Source of the DNA: Diphasiastrum complanatum
Taxonomy: Eukaryota; Streptophyta; Lycopodiopsida; Lycopodiales; Lycopodiaceae
Direction: 5' to 3'
Length of the DNA stretch: 64,000 nucleotides
Assembly: GCA_029204225.1 (NCBI GenBank)
Contig: CM055102.1
Span: forward strand, 1,388,854 to 1,452,853
The translations under genes were made by a program, and so were the position numbers. Positions 8,963 to 17,949 of this stretch are shown here, piece by piece. Within the stretch, counting starts at the first letter, position 1; each line of letters starts with the position of its first letter. The notes beneath the pieces are model-generated. The model did not search any database. It was not told the DNA's origin and worked only from the letters and a program-made list of their open reading frames with translations.

Positions 8963-10509
8963 TAAGTAAATGTGGATCCTTGATTGCTCAAGGTAGGAGG
9001 CATGGTAAACTTTTCAAGCTTGATGCATGTGTGATCTCTAATCATGAAGGATGTATGGCTAGGGAGCAATTGACAAACCAAGAAGTTTGGCACAAGAGGT
9101 TGGGCCATCCCAACTTCAAATCTTTGGAGGTAATGGCAAAGAAAGAGCTTGTTCTTGGTCTCCCTAAAAGTCTTGTTGCAAACAATAGTGTTTGTGAACA
9201 TTGTGCCTTGTCCAAATCTCATAGACTTGCTTATTCTAGATCTACTTCTAGATCTAAAGAAGCTTTTCAACTTGTGCATTCTGATATTCATTCTTCTAGT
9301 ACAACTAGCAATGGTGGGGCAAAGATGTATGCAACTTTCATTGATGACTTTAGTAGGTATACTTGGATCTATCTTCTTAAAAGTAAGGATGAAGTGTTTG
9401 CTGCATTTGTCAAGTTCAAGAATGAAATGGAAAACCAATTCAATACAAAGATCAAATGCTTAAGATCTGATAATGGAGGGGAATACACCTCAAATAGGTT
9501 CAAAGACTTTTGTATAGCACATGGGATTAAGAGGGAGATGTCTAGTCCTAGGACTCCACAACAGAATGGAGTGGCCGAGAGGAAGAATAGAACCCTTTGT
9601 GAATGTGCCAAGGCAATGAGACTACATGCTAATCTTGCTAAGTCTTTTTGGGGGGAAGCTTTAGCATGTGCTAACTATCTATGTAATAGATGGACAAGTG
9701 CTTCCTTGGATGGTAAAACTCCTCATGAGGTTCTTTATGGTAGAAGGCCGAGTGTCAAGCATTGTAGGATCTTTGGATGTACATGTTTTGTCAATATCAC
9801 ACTTGATGATAGAACTAAAGAAGATCCTTCATCAAAGAAGGGTGTGTTTGTTGGCTATAGTGAAGTAAGCAAGGCTTACAAAGTGTACATTCCTTCTACA
9901 AAGAAAGTTGTCATAAGTAGGGATGTCATCTTTCATGAAGAGAATGTTTCCAATGTTGTTGATGTTGATGTTGATGTGCCTACTAATCATCATGATGTGC
10001 AAGATGTCTTGGATGAAGATGGAGATGCCACTCCAAAGCAAACTTCAAGGAAGACTCAAAGGCAAAGGGCTAAGCCATCAAGGCTAACCTATGATGAAAA
10101 AGGAAAGCAAGTGGTGGACAACTCTAACTTTGCTTTTCTTACCTCTTTTGATGAACCAACTTGTGTAGGTGAAGCAATTCAAAAGAAGGAATGGATCCAA
10201 GCCATGGATCATGAGCATCAAGCACTCATCAAAAGCAACACATGGAGGTTGGTAAAGCTTCCAAAGGACAAGAAGGCAATTGGTTGTAAGTGGATCTTCA
10301 AGATCAAGACAAATCAAGATGGATCAATCAACAAGTACAAGGCAAGGTTGGTGGCAAAGGGGTATGCTCAAGAATATGGTATTGACTATGATGAGACCTT
10401 TGCACCCATGGCAAAGATGAAGATATTTACATGGAGCAACCCGAGGGCTATGTTTCACATGATGAGCCTAATCATGTGTGCTATCTCCAAAAAGTGTTGT
10501 ATGGGCTAA
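8959..10509 (+). pseudogene. Copia integrase and partial RT (A1)
   Basis: Gag-pre-integrase zinc region (VWHKRLGHPNFKSLE, CEHCALSKSH), then the DDE core: HSDIH, TFIDDFSRYTWIYLL, LRSDNGGEYTSNRF and PQQNGVAERKNR. The C-terminal GKKFVGY-like block reads KKGVFVGYSEVSKAYKVY. RT begins IGCKWIFKIKTNQDGSINKYK. About 0.1 kb is missing after 10417 and about 0.6 kb after 10533 relative to A3, removing the NAFLNG and YVDD motifs and the start of RNase H. No functional RT can be made. Confidence 0.9.
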
Positions 10510-10607
10510 TGCCAAGCACCAAGGAAGTTGATTCAGATTTTGCAGGGTGATCAAATGATAGGAAGTCAAACAAGTGCCTTTGCAATCTATCTTGGAGATG
10601 GAGTGGT
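10510..10607 (+). pseudogene. A1 RT/RNase H scrap before nested element B
   Basis: Out-of-frame remnant with the QAPRS region, then after the deletion the SDSDFAG and SAFAIYLGDG regions. Several single-base insertions relative to A3 are present. Its last five bases GTGGT (10603-10607) are the left target duplication of element B; the right copy is 16508-16512. Confidence 0.8.
10603..10607. repeat. Target site duplication of B (left copy)
   Basis: GTGGT before the B 5' LTR is repeated at 16508-16512 after its 3' LTR. Confidence 0.92.
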
Positions 10608-10903
10608 TGTGAAAAAATTGTCAACTAGTAGTATTTTCCTAACTTGAGATTTTGTAGGCCTATGGCCAAAGATAAAAGTTAGAGATAGGTTCATACATGT
10701 CATGTAGAGGTCCCAAAGTATGTGTACACTACCTTTTGATTGGGTACACTTAATTAGAGGAGGTCGAGTGTGGGCTCTTCTATTGGCTCATAATTTGGTG
10801 CATTCCTATTTGACAAATTTCTAGGTTAATGGCGTGAATCCTATTGGAACCCCAATTATAGCCTATCACTAAGACCAAGTGGCCAAGAGGCACATATGGA
10901 TGC

Positions 10904-10911
10904 TATAAATA
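10904..10911 (+). promoter_or_regulatory. TATA box of B LTR
   Basis: TATAAATA in GCTATAAATAGCC, matching the copy at 16139-16146 in the other LTR. A CTATTGG (inverted CCAAT) lies roughly 75 bp upstream. Confidence 0.6.
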
Positions 10912-11064
10912 GCCTATCCTCCCACGAGTATGTACACATCTCCATTTTCATTCTATTGAATGAATGTTTTGCTCTTTGACGGTCCATCTTCTTCTCTCTC
11001 ACTTTTTTGTTTCATATCCTCTGCATTCTAGCCACTAGAATTGTGATTTCTTTGTTGCTATGGC

Positions 11065-11078
11065 TTCACACGTGTGAA
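11065..11078. promoter_or_regulatory. CACACGTGTG palindrome in B 5' LTR
   Basis: TTCACACGTGTGAA, the same perfect palindrome as in the family A LTRs although the surrounding LTR sequence is unrelated. It lies downstream of the TATA box. Confidence 0.5.
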
Positions 11079-11279
11079 ATGCAGGTTGTAGGCTCTGAAG
11101 TACGGACAGGGACAGCAAGTTTCTGTTTGTGGAAGCTTATGATCAGATTTTGATGTTTAGTTGATGTTTAGTATGCTTAACATCACAATTTCTATCATTT
11201 TTTCAATCTAGATGTGCATAACTTCCATGGCCAAGATCTTTATGAAACTTTAGCATCTTTTGGATCTGAGTTTTTCACA

Positions 11280-11291
11280 TGGTATCAGAGC
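11280..11291 (+). promoter_or_regulatory. Primer-binding site of B
   Basis: TGGTATCAGAGC directly after the LTR CA; initiator-Met tRNA type. Confidence 0.95.
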
Positions 11292-11888
11292 ATTAGGCGG
11301 CCAAATGTGCAGGTTTTGCCAGATTTAGAAGAGATTTGTGGGCGAGTTTGCTTTTGTAGCATTCCAATCAAGTTTCTAGCTAAAAATCTTGTTGATTTAT
11401 GTGTAGAAATTGGATCTTTGTGATCAAAACATCATTTGTATGCATTTCAATTGAAGTAGGGCGAATTCCCTCTGTACTTATCAGAATAAGGAGACAAAAA
11501 TTGTTTTGGAAAGAGGGAGATGCAAGATCCAACAAGATCCTATTAGTTTTCCATTCTAGCATATAGTTTTTTGATTCAATTTCTTGCTTCTTCATGTCAA
11601 AAACTTCAAAATTGATGTAACCCTCTGATTTTCAGTTTGCTGAATGATTCAAGAGTGTATTTCAATCTTAGGAGTGAGGGAAAAGCAAGTATATTGAGGT
11701 TTGGTCTTGGTTTGATCAAGAAATCATAAAACTAGTGGCTAAAATTAAGGAAAAAGTGAGGAAAAGAGAGAAAAAGTAAGGTTTTAGGTTCCAAATCTTT
11801 GTGATTTCTTCTTGTGTTTCATTTGTTGATTCAAGAGAGTGCTTAGTGCATTGGAACAGGTCAAAGATCAGAGATCAATCATTGCAAC

Positions 11889-12540
11889 ATGGCTACAAAT
11901 GGAGGCTACATGTTGGAAAGCAATGATAGGCTTACCTCCCTCAACTATTCTACTTGGAAAGTAAGGATGGAGTCTTTGCTTGAGATGAATGAGTTGATGG
12001 ATATTGTTGTAGGTGTGGAGGAGAGACCTTTGGCACTCAAGAACAATGTGAGGGATATGACAAGAGGGCAAGAAAGCCCTTCACTATGATCAAGATGAAT
12101 GTGACAAATGAGCTTATCAAAGAGGTTGGTAAGTGCACATCATTCTAGTGAAGCTTGGGAAGAGCCTTGAAGAAAGGTTTATGAATCTCAAGTCTACTTC
12201 TAGAGTGTTGACTTTAAGAAGGCAAATCTTTTCTTGTATGCAAAAGAAGAGTGAGAATGGACATGCTTTTGTTTTGGAGAGTTAAAGCATTGAATGATGA
12301 GTTAGCATGCATTAATGATGGCCATAAATAATGAGGAGCTTGTTCAAGTGATTCTCCATGGCTTGTTGGATGATCATGCTAATCTTGTTCAAAGTTATGC
12401 TATCCAAAAATGTTTACCAAGTGTTGGAGACTTGCAAAGAGGTCTTGTTGGCTGAAGAATTCAGGTTGCAAGCAAGAGTGGAGCCATCTTCTACATCTCA
12501 TGGGAGGGAGAAGAGGAGGCAATGTTCTCTAAAGGCATAG
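11889..12540 (+). pseudogene. gag: Copia gag of B, many frame breaks
   Basis: It opens MATNGGYMLESNDRLTS and NYSTWKVRMESLLEMNELMD, then loses frame near 12055 and again at about 12130, 12180, 12280 and 12320 by single-base insertions or deletions. The codons between breaks still match family A Gag: CIKM-like, SKSTSRVLTLRRQ-like and AEEFRLQ. The density of one-base indels stops abruptly near 12560, which looks more like a sequence-quality problem than decay. Gag would form the particle; as written it cannot be translated. Confidence 0.8.
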
Positions 12541-12566
12541 TTTCAAGGGCAACAGAGTAAAAGCAG

Positions 12567-13265
12567 TTGGTCTCTAAAGGGCCAAGACCAAGAAGTGAGA
12601 CTTCTACTTTTGGCAAAAAGAAGGATAGATCTAAGCTAAAATGTTTCTATTGTGGAGTCAAAGGGCATTTTGCTAGTGATTGTTTTAAGAAAAAGAGGGA
12701 TCAAGGGGAAAAGCAAACCAATCTAACTATTGATGAGGGTGGGGATGAGCTTCTTTCAAATGATGCTTTTGTTATGTCATCTTGCTTGTTGGCTAATCAT
12801 GGAGACATTGATCCTTGGTGGATTGATAGTGGAGCCACTTCTCATATGACATATCATAAAGAGTATTTTTCATCTTTAATGGCATTTGATGGTGATAGGA
12901 AGGTAATCTATACCGCAAATGATGGTGAGTGTGCAATCAAGGGGATTGGCACAATTCCTATTTCACTTTCTACAAATAGGAATATAGAATTGAAAGATGT
13001 TTTGCTCATTCCATCCATTACCAAGAACTTACTTAGTGTAAGCCAAATGCTTGACAAAGGATTCAAAGTTGAGTTTGATGGTGATGCTTGCTTGATCAAA
13101 AAGGGTGTAGTATCATTGCAAAAGGGAAAAGGCAAGGGAAATTGTTCAAGCTTGATGCATGTGTTGTTGCTAACCAAGTTGGATGCATGGCAAATGAACA
13201 AATGTCAATTCAAGAGGTATGGCATAAAAGGATGGGACATCTCAACTACAAGGCCTTGGAGGTAA
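12567..13265 (+). pseudogene. Gag zinc knuckle, protease and Gag-pre-integrase of B
   Basis: The zinc knuckle CFYCGVKGHFASDC lies near 12640-12681. The aspartic protease DSGATSHM lies near 12828, followed by NIELKDVLLIPSITKNLLS. The frame is lost near 13105-13115 in a run of A and G (ATCAAAAAGGG), where a one-base change separates it from the long pol frame starting at 13088. With that change Gag-Pol would otherwise be continuous. The downstream part of this ORF past 13115 is out of frame and not biological. Confidence 0.85.
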
Positions 13266-15859
13266 TAGCCAAAAAGGAGGTAGTAAGGGGACTTCCCAAG
13301 TCTCTTACTTGCTTGAATCATGTTTGTGAAGAATGTGCTTTGTCTAAATCACATAGATTGCCATATACTAGATCTATATCTAGATCTAAGATGCCTTTTT
13401 CTCTCTTGCATTCGGATATTCATGGTGTTACTACAATTAGCAATGGAGGTGCTAAGATGTATGTAACTTTCATTGATGATTTTAGTAGATTTTGTTGGGT
13501 TTATCTACTAAAGAGCAAGGATGAGGTGTTTGATGTGTTTGTCAAGTTCAAAGTTGCTATTGAGACTCAATTTACAACCAAAATCAAATGCTTGAGGAGC
13601 GACAATGGTGGTGAATACATTTCTAACAAATTCAAAGCCTTTTGCGATGAGCATGGGATCAAGAGGGAGTACACATGTCCAAGAACACCACAACAAAATG
13701 GAGTGGCCGAGAGGAAGAATAGAACCTTGTGTGAGAGTGCAAAGGCAATGAGATTGAATGCTAATCTTCCTAAACCTTTTTGGAGTGATGCTTTGTTGTG
13801 TGCAAATTTCCTATGCAATAGATGGCCAAGTGTTGTATTGGAAGGAAAAACCCCTTTTGAAGCTTTGTTTGGTACGAAGCCTAATGTCAAGTTTCTAAGA
13901 ACTTTTGGATGCATTTGCTACTTCAACATTACTCTTGATGATAGAACTAAGGAGGATCCATCTTCAAGAAAGGGCATTTTTGTTGGTTATAGTGAAGTAA
14001 GCAAAGCATATAGGATTTATGTTCCTTCAATCAAGAAAGTGTTCACAAGTAGGGATGTCATTTTTGATGAAGGTAACATTCCAAAAGTTGTTTCAAGTGA
14101 TGATGGTGTTGTTGCAACTAATGTGCTTGATGACAATGGAGTTGATGACACATTGGATGTGGATGTTGAAGAAGCCTCTTCAAGTCAAATTCCAAGGAGA
14201 ACTCCAAGGCATAAAGTGAAACCCTCAAGGCTCACTTATGATGGCAAAGGTAAGCAAGTGGTGGATGGATCCAACTATGCTTTCCTAACTTCTTTTGATG
14301 TACCTTCATGTGTAGATGAAGCAAGGCAAGAAGAGGAATGGATCCAAGCAATGGATCTTGAGTTTGAAGCACTTATGAAGAACAACACATGGAGATTGGT
14401 GGAGCTTCCAAAGGGCAAAAGTGCAATTGGATGCAAATGGATCTTCAAGGTAAAGACAAATCAAGATGGATCTATCAACAAGTTGAAGGCAAGGTTGGTG
14501 GCTAAAGGTTATGCTCAAGAGCATGGCATTGACTATGAGGAAACCTTTGCACCCGTGGCAAAGATGGTGAGCATAAGAGTAATCATTTCCCTTGCAACTC
14601 TTTATGGATGGGATCTTTGGCAATTAGACATTTCTAATGCTTTCTTGAATGGTGATCTTGAAGAGGAAGTCTACATGGAGCAACCCGAGAGCTATGTTTC
14701 TCATAGCAAGCCTAATCATGTGTGTTTTCTACAAAAAAGTTTGTATGGTCTTAAGCAAGCACCAAGGAGTTGGTATGCTAGGCTTAACTCTTTTCTACTT
14801 TCTCAAAACTTCACTATGAGTGAGTATGATCATTCACTTTACTTTAGAATTAGTGCTAATGATGTTACAATCCTTCTAATTTATGTGGATGACATTATTT
14901 TAAGTGGAGGGAACAAGGAAGATATAGAAGATATCAAGAAAGCACTAAAAAAGGAATTTGAAGTGCATGATCTTGGTCTTTTGAGCTATATCTTAGGAAT
15001 AGAAGTAATTAGAACTTCTCAAATCACTTTTATTTCACAAGAGAAGTATGCTATTTCTATTCTCAATAGATTTCATATGGTAGATGCAAATCCTATTGAT
15101 ACACCTATGGAATCACATGTAAAGCTAACTATAAGAGGTAATGAAAGATCCTTCGAGGACATTACTCTCTATAGGAAGCTAATAGGTTCTCTTATATATC
15201 TAACCATCACAAGACCTGATTTATCTTATTGTGTTGGTAGATTAAGCCAATTCATGCAAGATCCTAGCATAGAACATTGGAAACTAGGAAAGAGGATCTT
15301 GAGATACATCTCGGGAACAAAAGATTTTGGCATTGTTTATAGAGGCTCATCACCTAACTTATTTGGTTTTTCAGATTCAGATTTTGCAGGAGACCTTATG
15401 GATAGAAAATCCATAAATGCACATGCTATTTTCATAGGTGATGGAGCTATCTCATGGATGTCGAAGAAACAAGCAACTATATCACTTTCTTCTAGTGAGG
15501 CCGAGTACAAAGCTTTGACATCATGCACAAAGGAGATGGTGTGGATCAAGAGGATGATTATGGAGCTTCATTTGCTGGATTTTTCAGAGAGTCCAATCAT
15601 CTTTTGTGACAACCTTTCAGCCCAAAGTCTAGCAAGCAATCCGGTTTTCCATGCAAGGAGCAAACATATCGAGGTGGCTTACCATTTTGTGAGAGAACAA
15701 GTGTTGGCAAAAGAGATCAAGCTTGAACATGTCCCATCAAAGGAATGTGTGGCTGATATCTTTACCAAAGCATTGGGAAAGGACTTATTTTTCAAGCATA
15801 GAACAAGTCTTGGTGTACTTTCTAAATCTATGCTAAAACTAGTTGAAGAGGGAGTGTGA
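13088..15859 (+). CDS. pol: Copia Pol of B: integrase, RT and RNase H
   Basis: A 923-codon open frame. Integrase: zinc region WHKRMGHLNY and CEECALSKSH; DDE core TFIDDFSRFCWVYLL, LRSDNGGEYISNKF, QQNGVAERKNR; C-terminal KGIFVGYSEVSKAY. RT: IGCKWIFKVKTNQDG, LDISNAFLNGDLEEEVYM, LYGLKQAPRSWY and catalytic LIYVDDIILSGG (YVDD at 14882-14893). RNase H: FSDSDFAGD, SSSEAEYKAL, CDNLSAQSLASNP, HARSKHIE, ADIFTKALGKD. It ends LVEEGV, with the stop formed inside the LTR start. All catalytic motifs are present. The start given is a non-ATG boundary, since Pol is normally made as Gag-Pol. It acts in the cytoplasmic particle and in integration. Confidence 0.92.
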   Translation: MLDQKGCSIIAKGKRQGKLFKLDACVVANQVGCMANEQMSIQEVWHKRMGHLNYKALEVIAKKEVVRGLPKSLTCLNHVCEECALSKSHRLPYTRSISRSKMPFSLLHSDIHGVTTISNGGAKMYVTFIDDFSRFCWVYLLKSKDEVFDVFVKFKVAIETQFTTKIKCLRSDNGGEYISNKFKAFCDEHGIKREYTCPRTPQQNGVAERKNRTLCESAKAMRLNANLPKPFWSDALLCANFLCNRWPSVVLEGKTPFEALFGTKPNVKFLRTFGCICYFNITLDDRTKEDPSSRKGIFVGYSEVSKAYRIYVPSIKKVFTSRDVIFDEGNIPKVVSSDDGVVATNVLDDNGVDDTLDVDVEEASSSQIPRRTPRHKVKPSRLTYDGKGKQVVDGSNYAFLTSFDVPSCVDEARQEEEWIQAMDLEFEALMKNNTWRLVELPKGKSAIGCKWIFKVKTNQDGSINKLKARLVAKGYAQEHGIDYEETFAPVAKMVSIRVIISLATLYGWDLWQLDISNAFLNGDLEEEVYMEQPESYVSHSKPNHVCFLQKSLYGLKQAPRSWYARLNSFLLSQNFTMSEYDHSLYFRISANDVTILLIYVDDIILSGGNKEDIEDIKKALKKEFEVHDLGLLSYILGIEVIRTSQITFISQEKYAISILNRFHMVDANPIDTPMESHVKLTIRGNERSFEDITLYRKLIGSLIYLTITRPDLSYCVGRLSQFMQDPSIEHWKLGKRILRYISGTKDFGIVYRGSSPNLFGFSDSDFAGDLMDRKSINAHAIFIGDGAISWMSKKQATISLSSSEAEYKALTSCTKEMVWIKRMIMELHLLDFSESPIIFCDNLSAQSLASNPVFHARSKHIEVAYHFVREQVLAKEIKLEHVPSKECVADIFTKALGKDLFFKHRTSLGVLSKSMLKLVEEGV
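15844..15854 (+). promoter_or_regulatory. Polypurine tract of B
   Basis: TGAAGAGGGAG lies directly before the 3' LTR. The same AAGAGGGAG occurs before the A1 and A3 3' LTRs. It primes plus-strand DNA synthesis. Confidence 0.8.
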
Positions 15860-16507
15860 AAAATTGTCAACTAGTAGTATTTTCCTAACTTGAGATTTTG
15901 TAGGCCTATGGCCAAATAAAAGTTAGAGATAGGTTCATACATGTATGTAGAGGCCCAAAGTATGTGTACACTACTTTTGAGGTCATATTAATTAGAGGAG
16001 GTCGAGTGTGGAGCTCTTCTATTGGCTCATAATTTGGTGCATTCCTATTTGACCAAATTTCTAGGTATATGGGTGAATCCTATTGGACCCCAATTTTAGC
16101 CTATCATAAGACAAGTGGCCAAGAGGCACTATGGCTGCTATAAATAGCCATCTCCACGAGTATGTACACATCTCATTTTCATTCTATTGAATGAATGTTA
16201 TGCTCTTTGAAGGTCCATCTTCTTCTCTCTCACTTTTTTGTTCATATCTTGCATTCTAGCCACTAGAATTGTGATTTCTTTGTTGCTATGGCTTCACACG
16301 TGTGAAATGCAGGTTGTAGGCTCTGAAGTACGGACAGGGACAGCAAGTTTCTGTTTGTGGAAGCTTATGATCAGATTTTGATGTTTAGTTGATGTTTAGT
16401 ATGCTTAACATCACAATTTCTATCATTTTTTCAATCTAGATGTGCATAACTTCCATGGCCAAGATCTTTATGAAACTTTAGCATCTTTTGGATCTGAGTT
16501 TTTCACA
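15855..16507 (+). repeat. B 3' LTR (653 bp)
   Basis: TGTGAAAAATTG ... GAGTTTTTCACA, followed by GTGGT. TATA box at 16139-16146 and palindrome TTCACACGTGTGAA at 16293-16306. Confidence 0.95.
16293..16306. promoter_or_regulatory. CACACGTGTG palindrome in B 3' LTR
   Basis: Same 14-bp palindrome as at 11065-11078. Confidence 0.5.
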
Positions 16508-16930
16508 GTGGTCTCATGGCTATCAAAGAAGCAACCAACTATCTCTCTATCTTCCACCGAAGCCGAGTACAAGGCATTAACAACATGCACCAAGGAGATT
16601 CTTTGGATCAAGAGGATGTTATTGGATCTTCACTTGCTGGAACCAGAGAAGACTCCAATCATACTTTGTGATAACCTTTCAGCCCAAAGCTTGGCAAGCA
16701 ATCCTGTTTTTCATGCAAGGAGCAAGCACATTGAGATTGCTCACCATTTTGTGAGAGATCAAGTCATTGCCAAAGAGGTGGAGCTTCAACATGTCTCTTC
16801 AAAGGAGTGTGTGGCTGATATCTTCACCAAACCATTGGGAAAGGACCTATATTTAATGCATAGATCTAATCTTGGAATGTGCTCAAAGACTATGTTGAAA
16901 CTAGCATCCAATGTTGAAGAGGGAGTGTGA
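16508..16930 (+). pseudogene. RNase H tail of A1 resuming after element B
   Basis: The frame resumes VVSWLSKKQPTISLSSTEAEYKAL, then CDNLSAQSLASNPVFHARSK, EIAHHFVRD, KECVADIFTKPLGKD and ends VEEGV with its stop in the LTR. It is nearly identical to the RNase H tail of A3 (32897-33317). RNase H degrades the RNA strand during reverse transcription. The N-terminal half is missing because of the deletion before 10607 and the insertion of B. Confidence 0.92.
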
Positions 16931-17580
16931 AAATTGTCAACATTTCCTAGCTAGTTTGAGACCTAAATTGGCTAAAATTGTAAATAGTTTTGGTTCTGGA
17001 GTTTTGCACGTGTGAACCAGGCCACAATGTTTTTATTTACTGTATTTTTTCAGTATGATGAAGTGTCAAACTTCATACCCTTCAAAATGAGACCATTTTG
17101 ATGTATTTTGGTCATATAAGCCATTTTTAGCTATTTTTCCTATATAGGGAATATCTAGGGTCAAGTACCTTCTAGAGAGAGGAGAGAGAGTCATCTTCCT
17201 CATCCATAAATAGTAGGGAAGTCGTGGAGAACAGGTTGGAGAAACCTTTTGTATGCTTCATTGAGATCAATAGATCATTGTCATTGTTTCTTCCTCCATT
17301 GAGAGCATTGTTGTGTGTATTGTCTTCAAGCTATTGTGTATGATCTTAGGTGCTTTCCAAAAGTGGTAGGCTGATGTATTATGGACTGTATAATGCTATT
17401 TTGGGCCGCACTTGATGTTTATGGAAGTTTCCATTTGTGATAAATGCTTTTTGATCAAGTTCTTTGCATTCTAGGTAGCATAGAATGTGTTGCCAATTCC
17501 TAGCTTATGTAGTTTGGAGTGCAAGCATTCAAGCCAATGATCTTGGAGTTTAGATCCACTTAGGATCTGTATTTTTTACA
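16926..17580 (+). repeat. A1 3' LTR (655 bp)
   Basis: It matches 5951-6603 apart from a 2-bp difference and a final TTTTTTACA instead of TTTTTCACA. Followed by the TTATG duplication. Confidence 0.95.
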
Positions 17581-17585
17581 TTATG
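17581..17585. repeat. Target site duplication of A1 (right copy)
   Basis: TTATG, pairs with 5946-5950. Confidence 0.9.
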
Positions 17586-17949
17586 GTCGTCTGAGACTTG
17601 ATGGATCTCCTAGAGATTTTGATTGAATTGTGGTATTTAGAATATTTGGATATTCTAAGAATATTTGTACCAAGAAGCAATATTTTCTGCAAGCAATTGT
17701 GGATAAGTTTAGACTATAATTAAAATGGATTTCTTTAGCTTTTGGATTTGATCTCAAAAATAAAGTGCTGATTCACCCAGTGGTTCATGTAATTTGGATT
17801 ATATGAAGATGATGAACTTTTATTTGGGAAAGATCAACCCATTTGGAAGATCTATAGCTTAGTATATCTTTGGAATTTGAGGGTAGTATTTCTGAGTAGA
17901 GGCAAACAATTTAGAAATTGTTGCATTTCTGAATACTTATTCAAATGGA
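17586..17949. other. Old spacer, possible gypsy integrase end
   Basis: Degenerate AT-rich sequence. Near 17764-17795 the plus strand reads IHPVVHVIW, which resembles the HPVFHVS block at the integrase C-terminus of Ty3/gypsy elements. With stops nearby and no other motif, this is only a hint. Confidence 0.25.

Larger units (their letters stand above)
10608..11279 (+). repeat. B 5' LTR (672 bp)
   Basis: TGTGAAAAAATTG ... GAGTTTTTCACA. It is 19 bp longer than the 3' LTR, and the differences are mostly scattered one-base insertions. A TATAAATA box lies at 10904-10911. Confidence 0.92.
10608..16507 (+). mobile_element. Complete nested copia LTR retrotransposon B (5.9 kb)
   Basis: LTR 10608-11279, primer site 11280-11291, leader to 11888, gag, protease, integrase, RT, RNase H, purine tract, LTR 15855-16507, flanked by GTGGT. 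It is a different family from A (LTRs not alignable except for general form), though its proteins are related. Integrase to RNase H is one long open frame of 923 codons, while gag and the 5' LTR are full of single-base indels. Insertion postdates A1. Confidence 0.95.
5951..17580 (+). mobile_element. Copia LTR retrotransposon A1, split by nested element B
   Basis: Both LTRs, the primer site, leader, gag, pol pieces and RNase H tail are in order, flanked by TTATG duplications. Element B (10608-16507) is inserted in the RNase H coding part. Without it A1 is about 5.7 kb. The two LTRs differ at only a few bases (a 2-bp gap in ATGATCTTAGG and the final C to T), so the insertion is young. pol is disabled by frame breaks near 8671 and 8960 and by two internal deletions near 10417 and 10533 compared with A3. 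It is therefore non-autonomous. Confidence 0.95.

Noticed and set aside
11214-11423. Plus ORF beginning HNFHGQDLYETLASF, seen again at 16442
   Set aside because: It is simply translation of the B LTR end into the primer site or into A1 RNase H; its repetition follows from LTR duplication.
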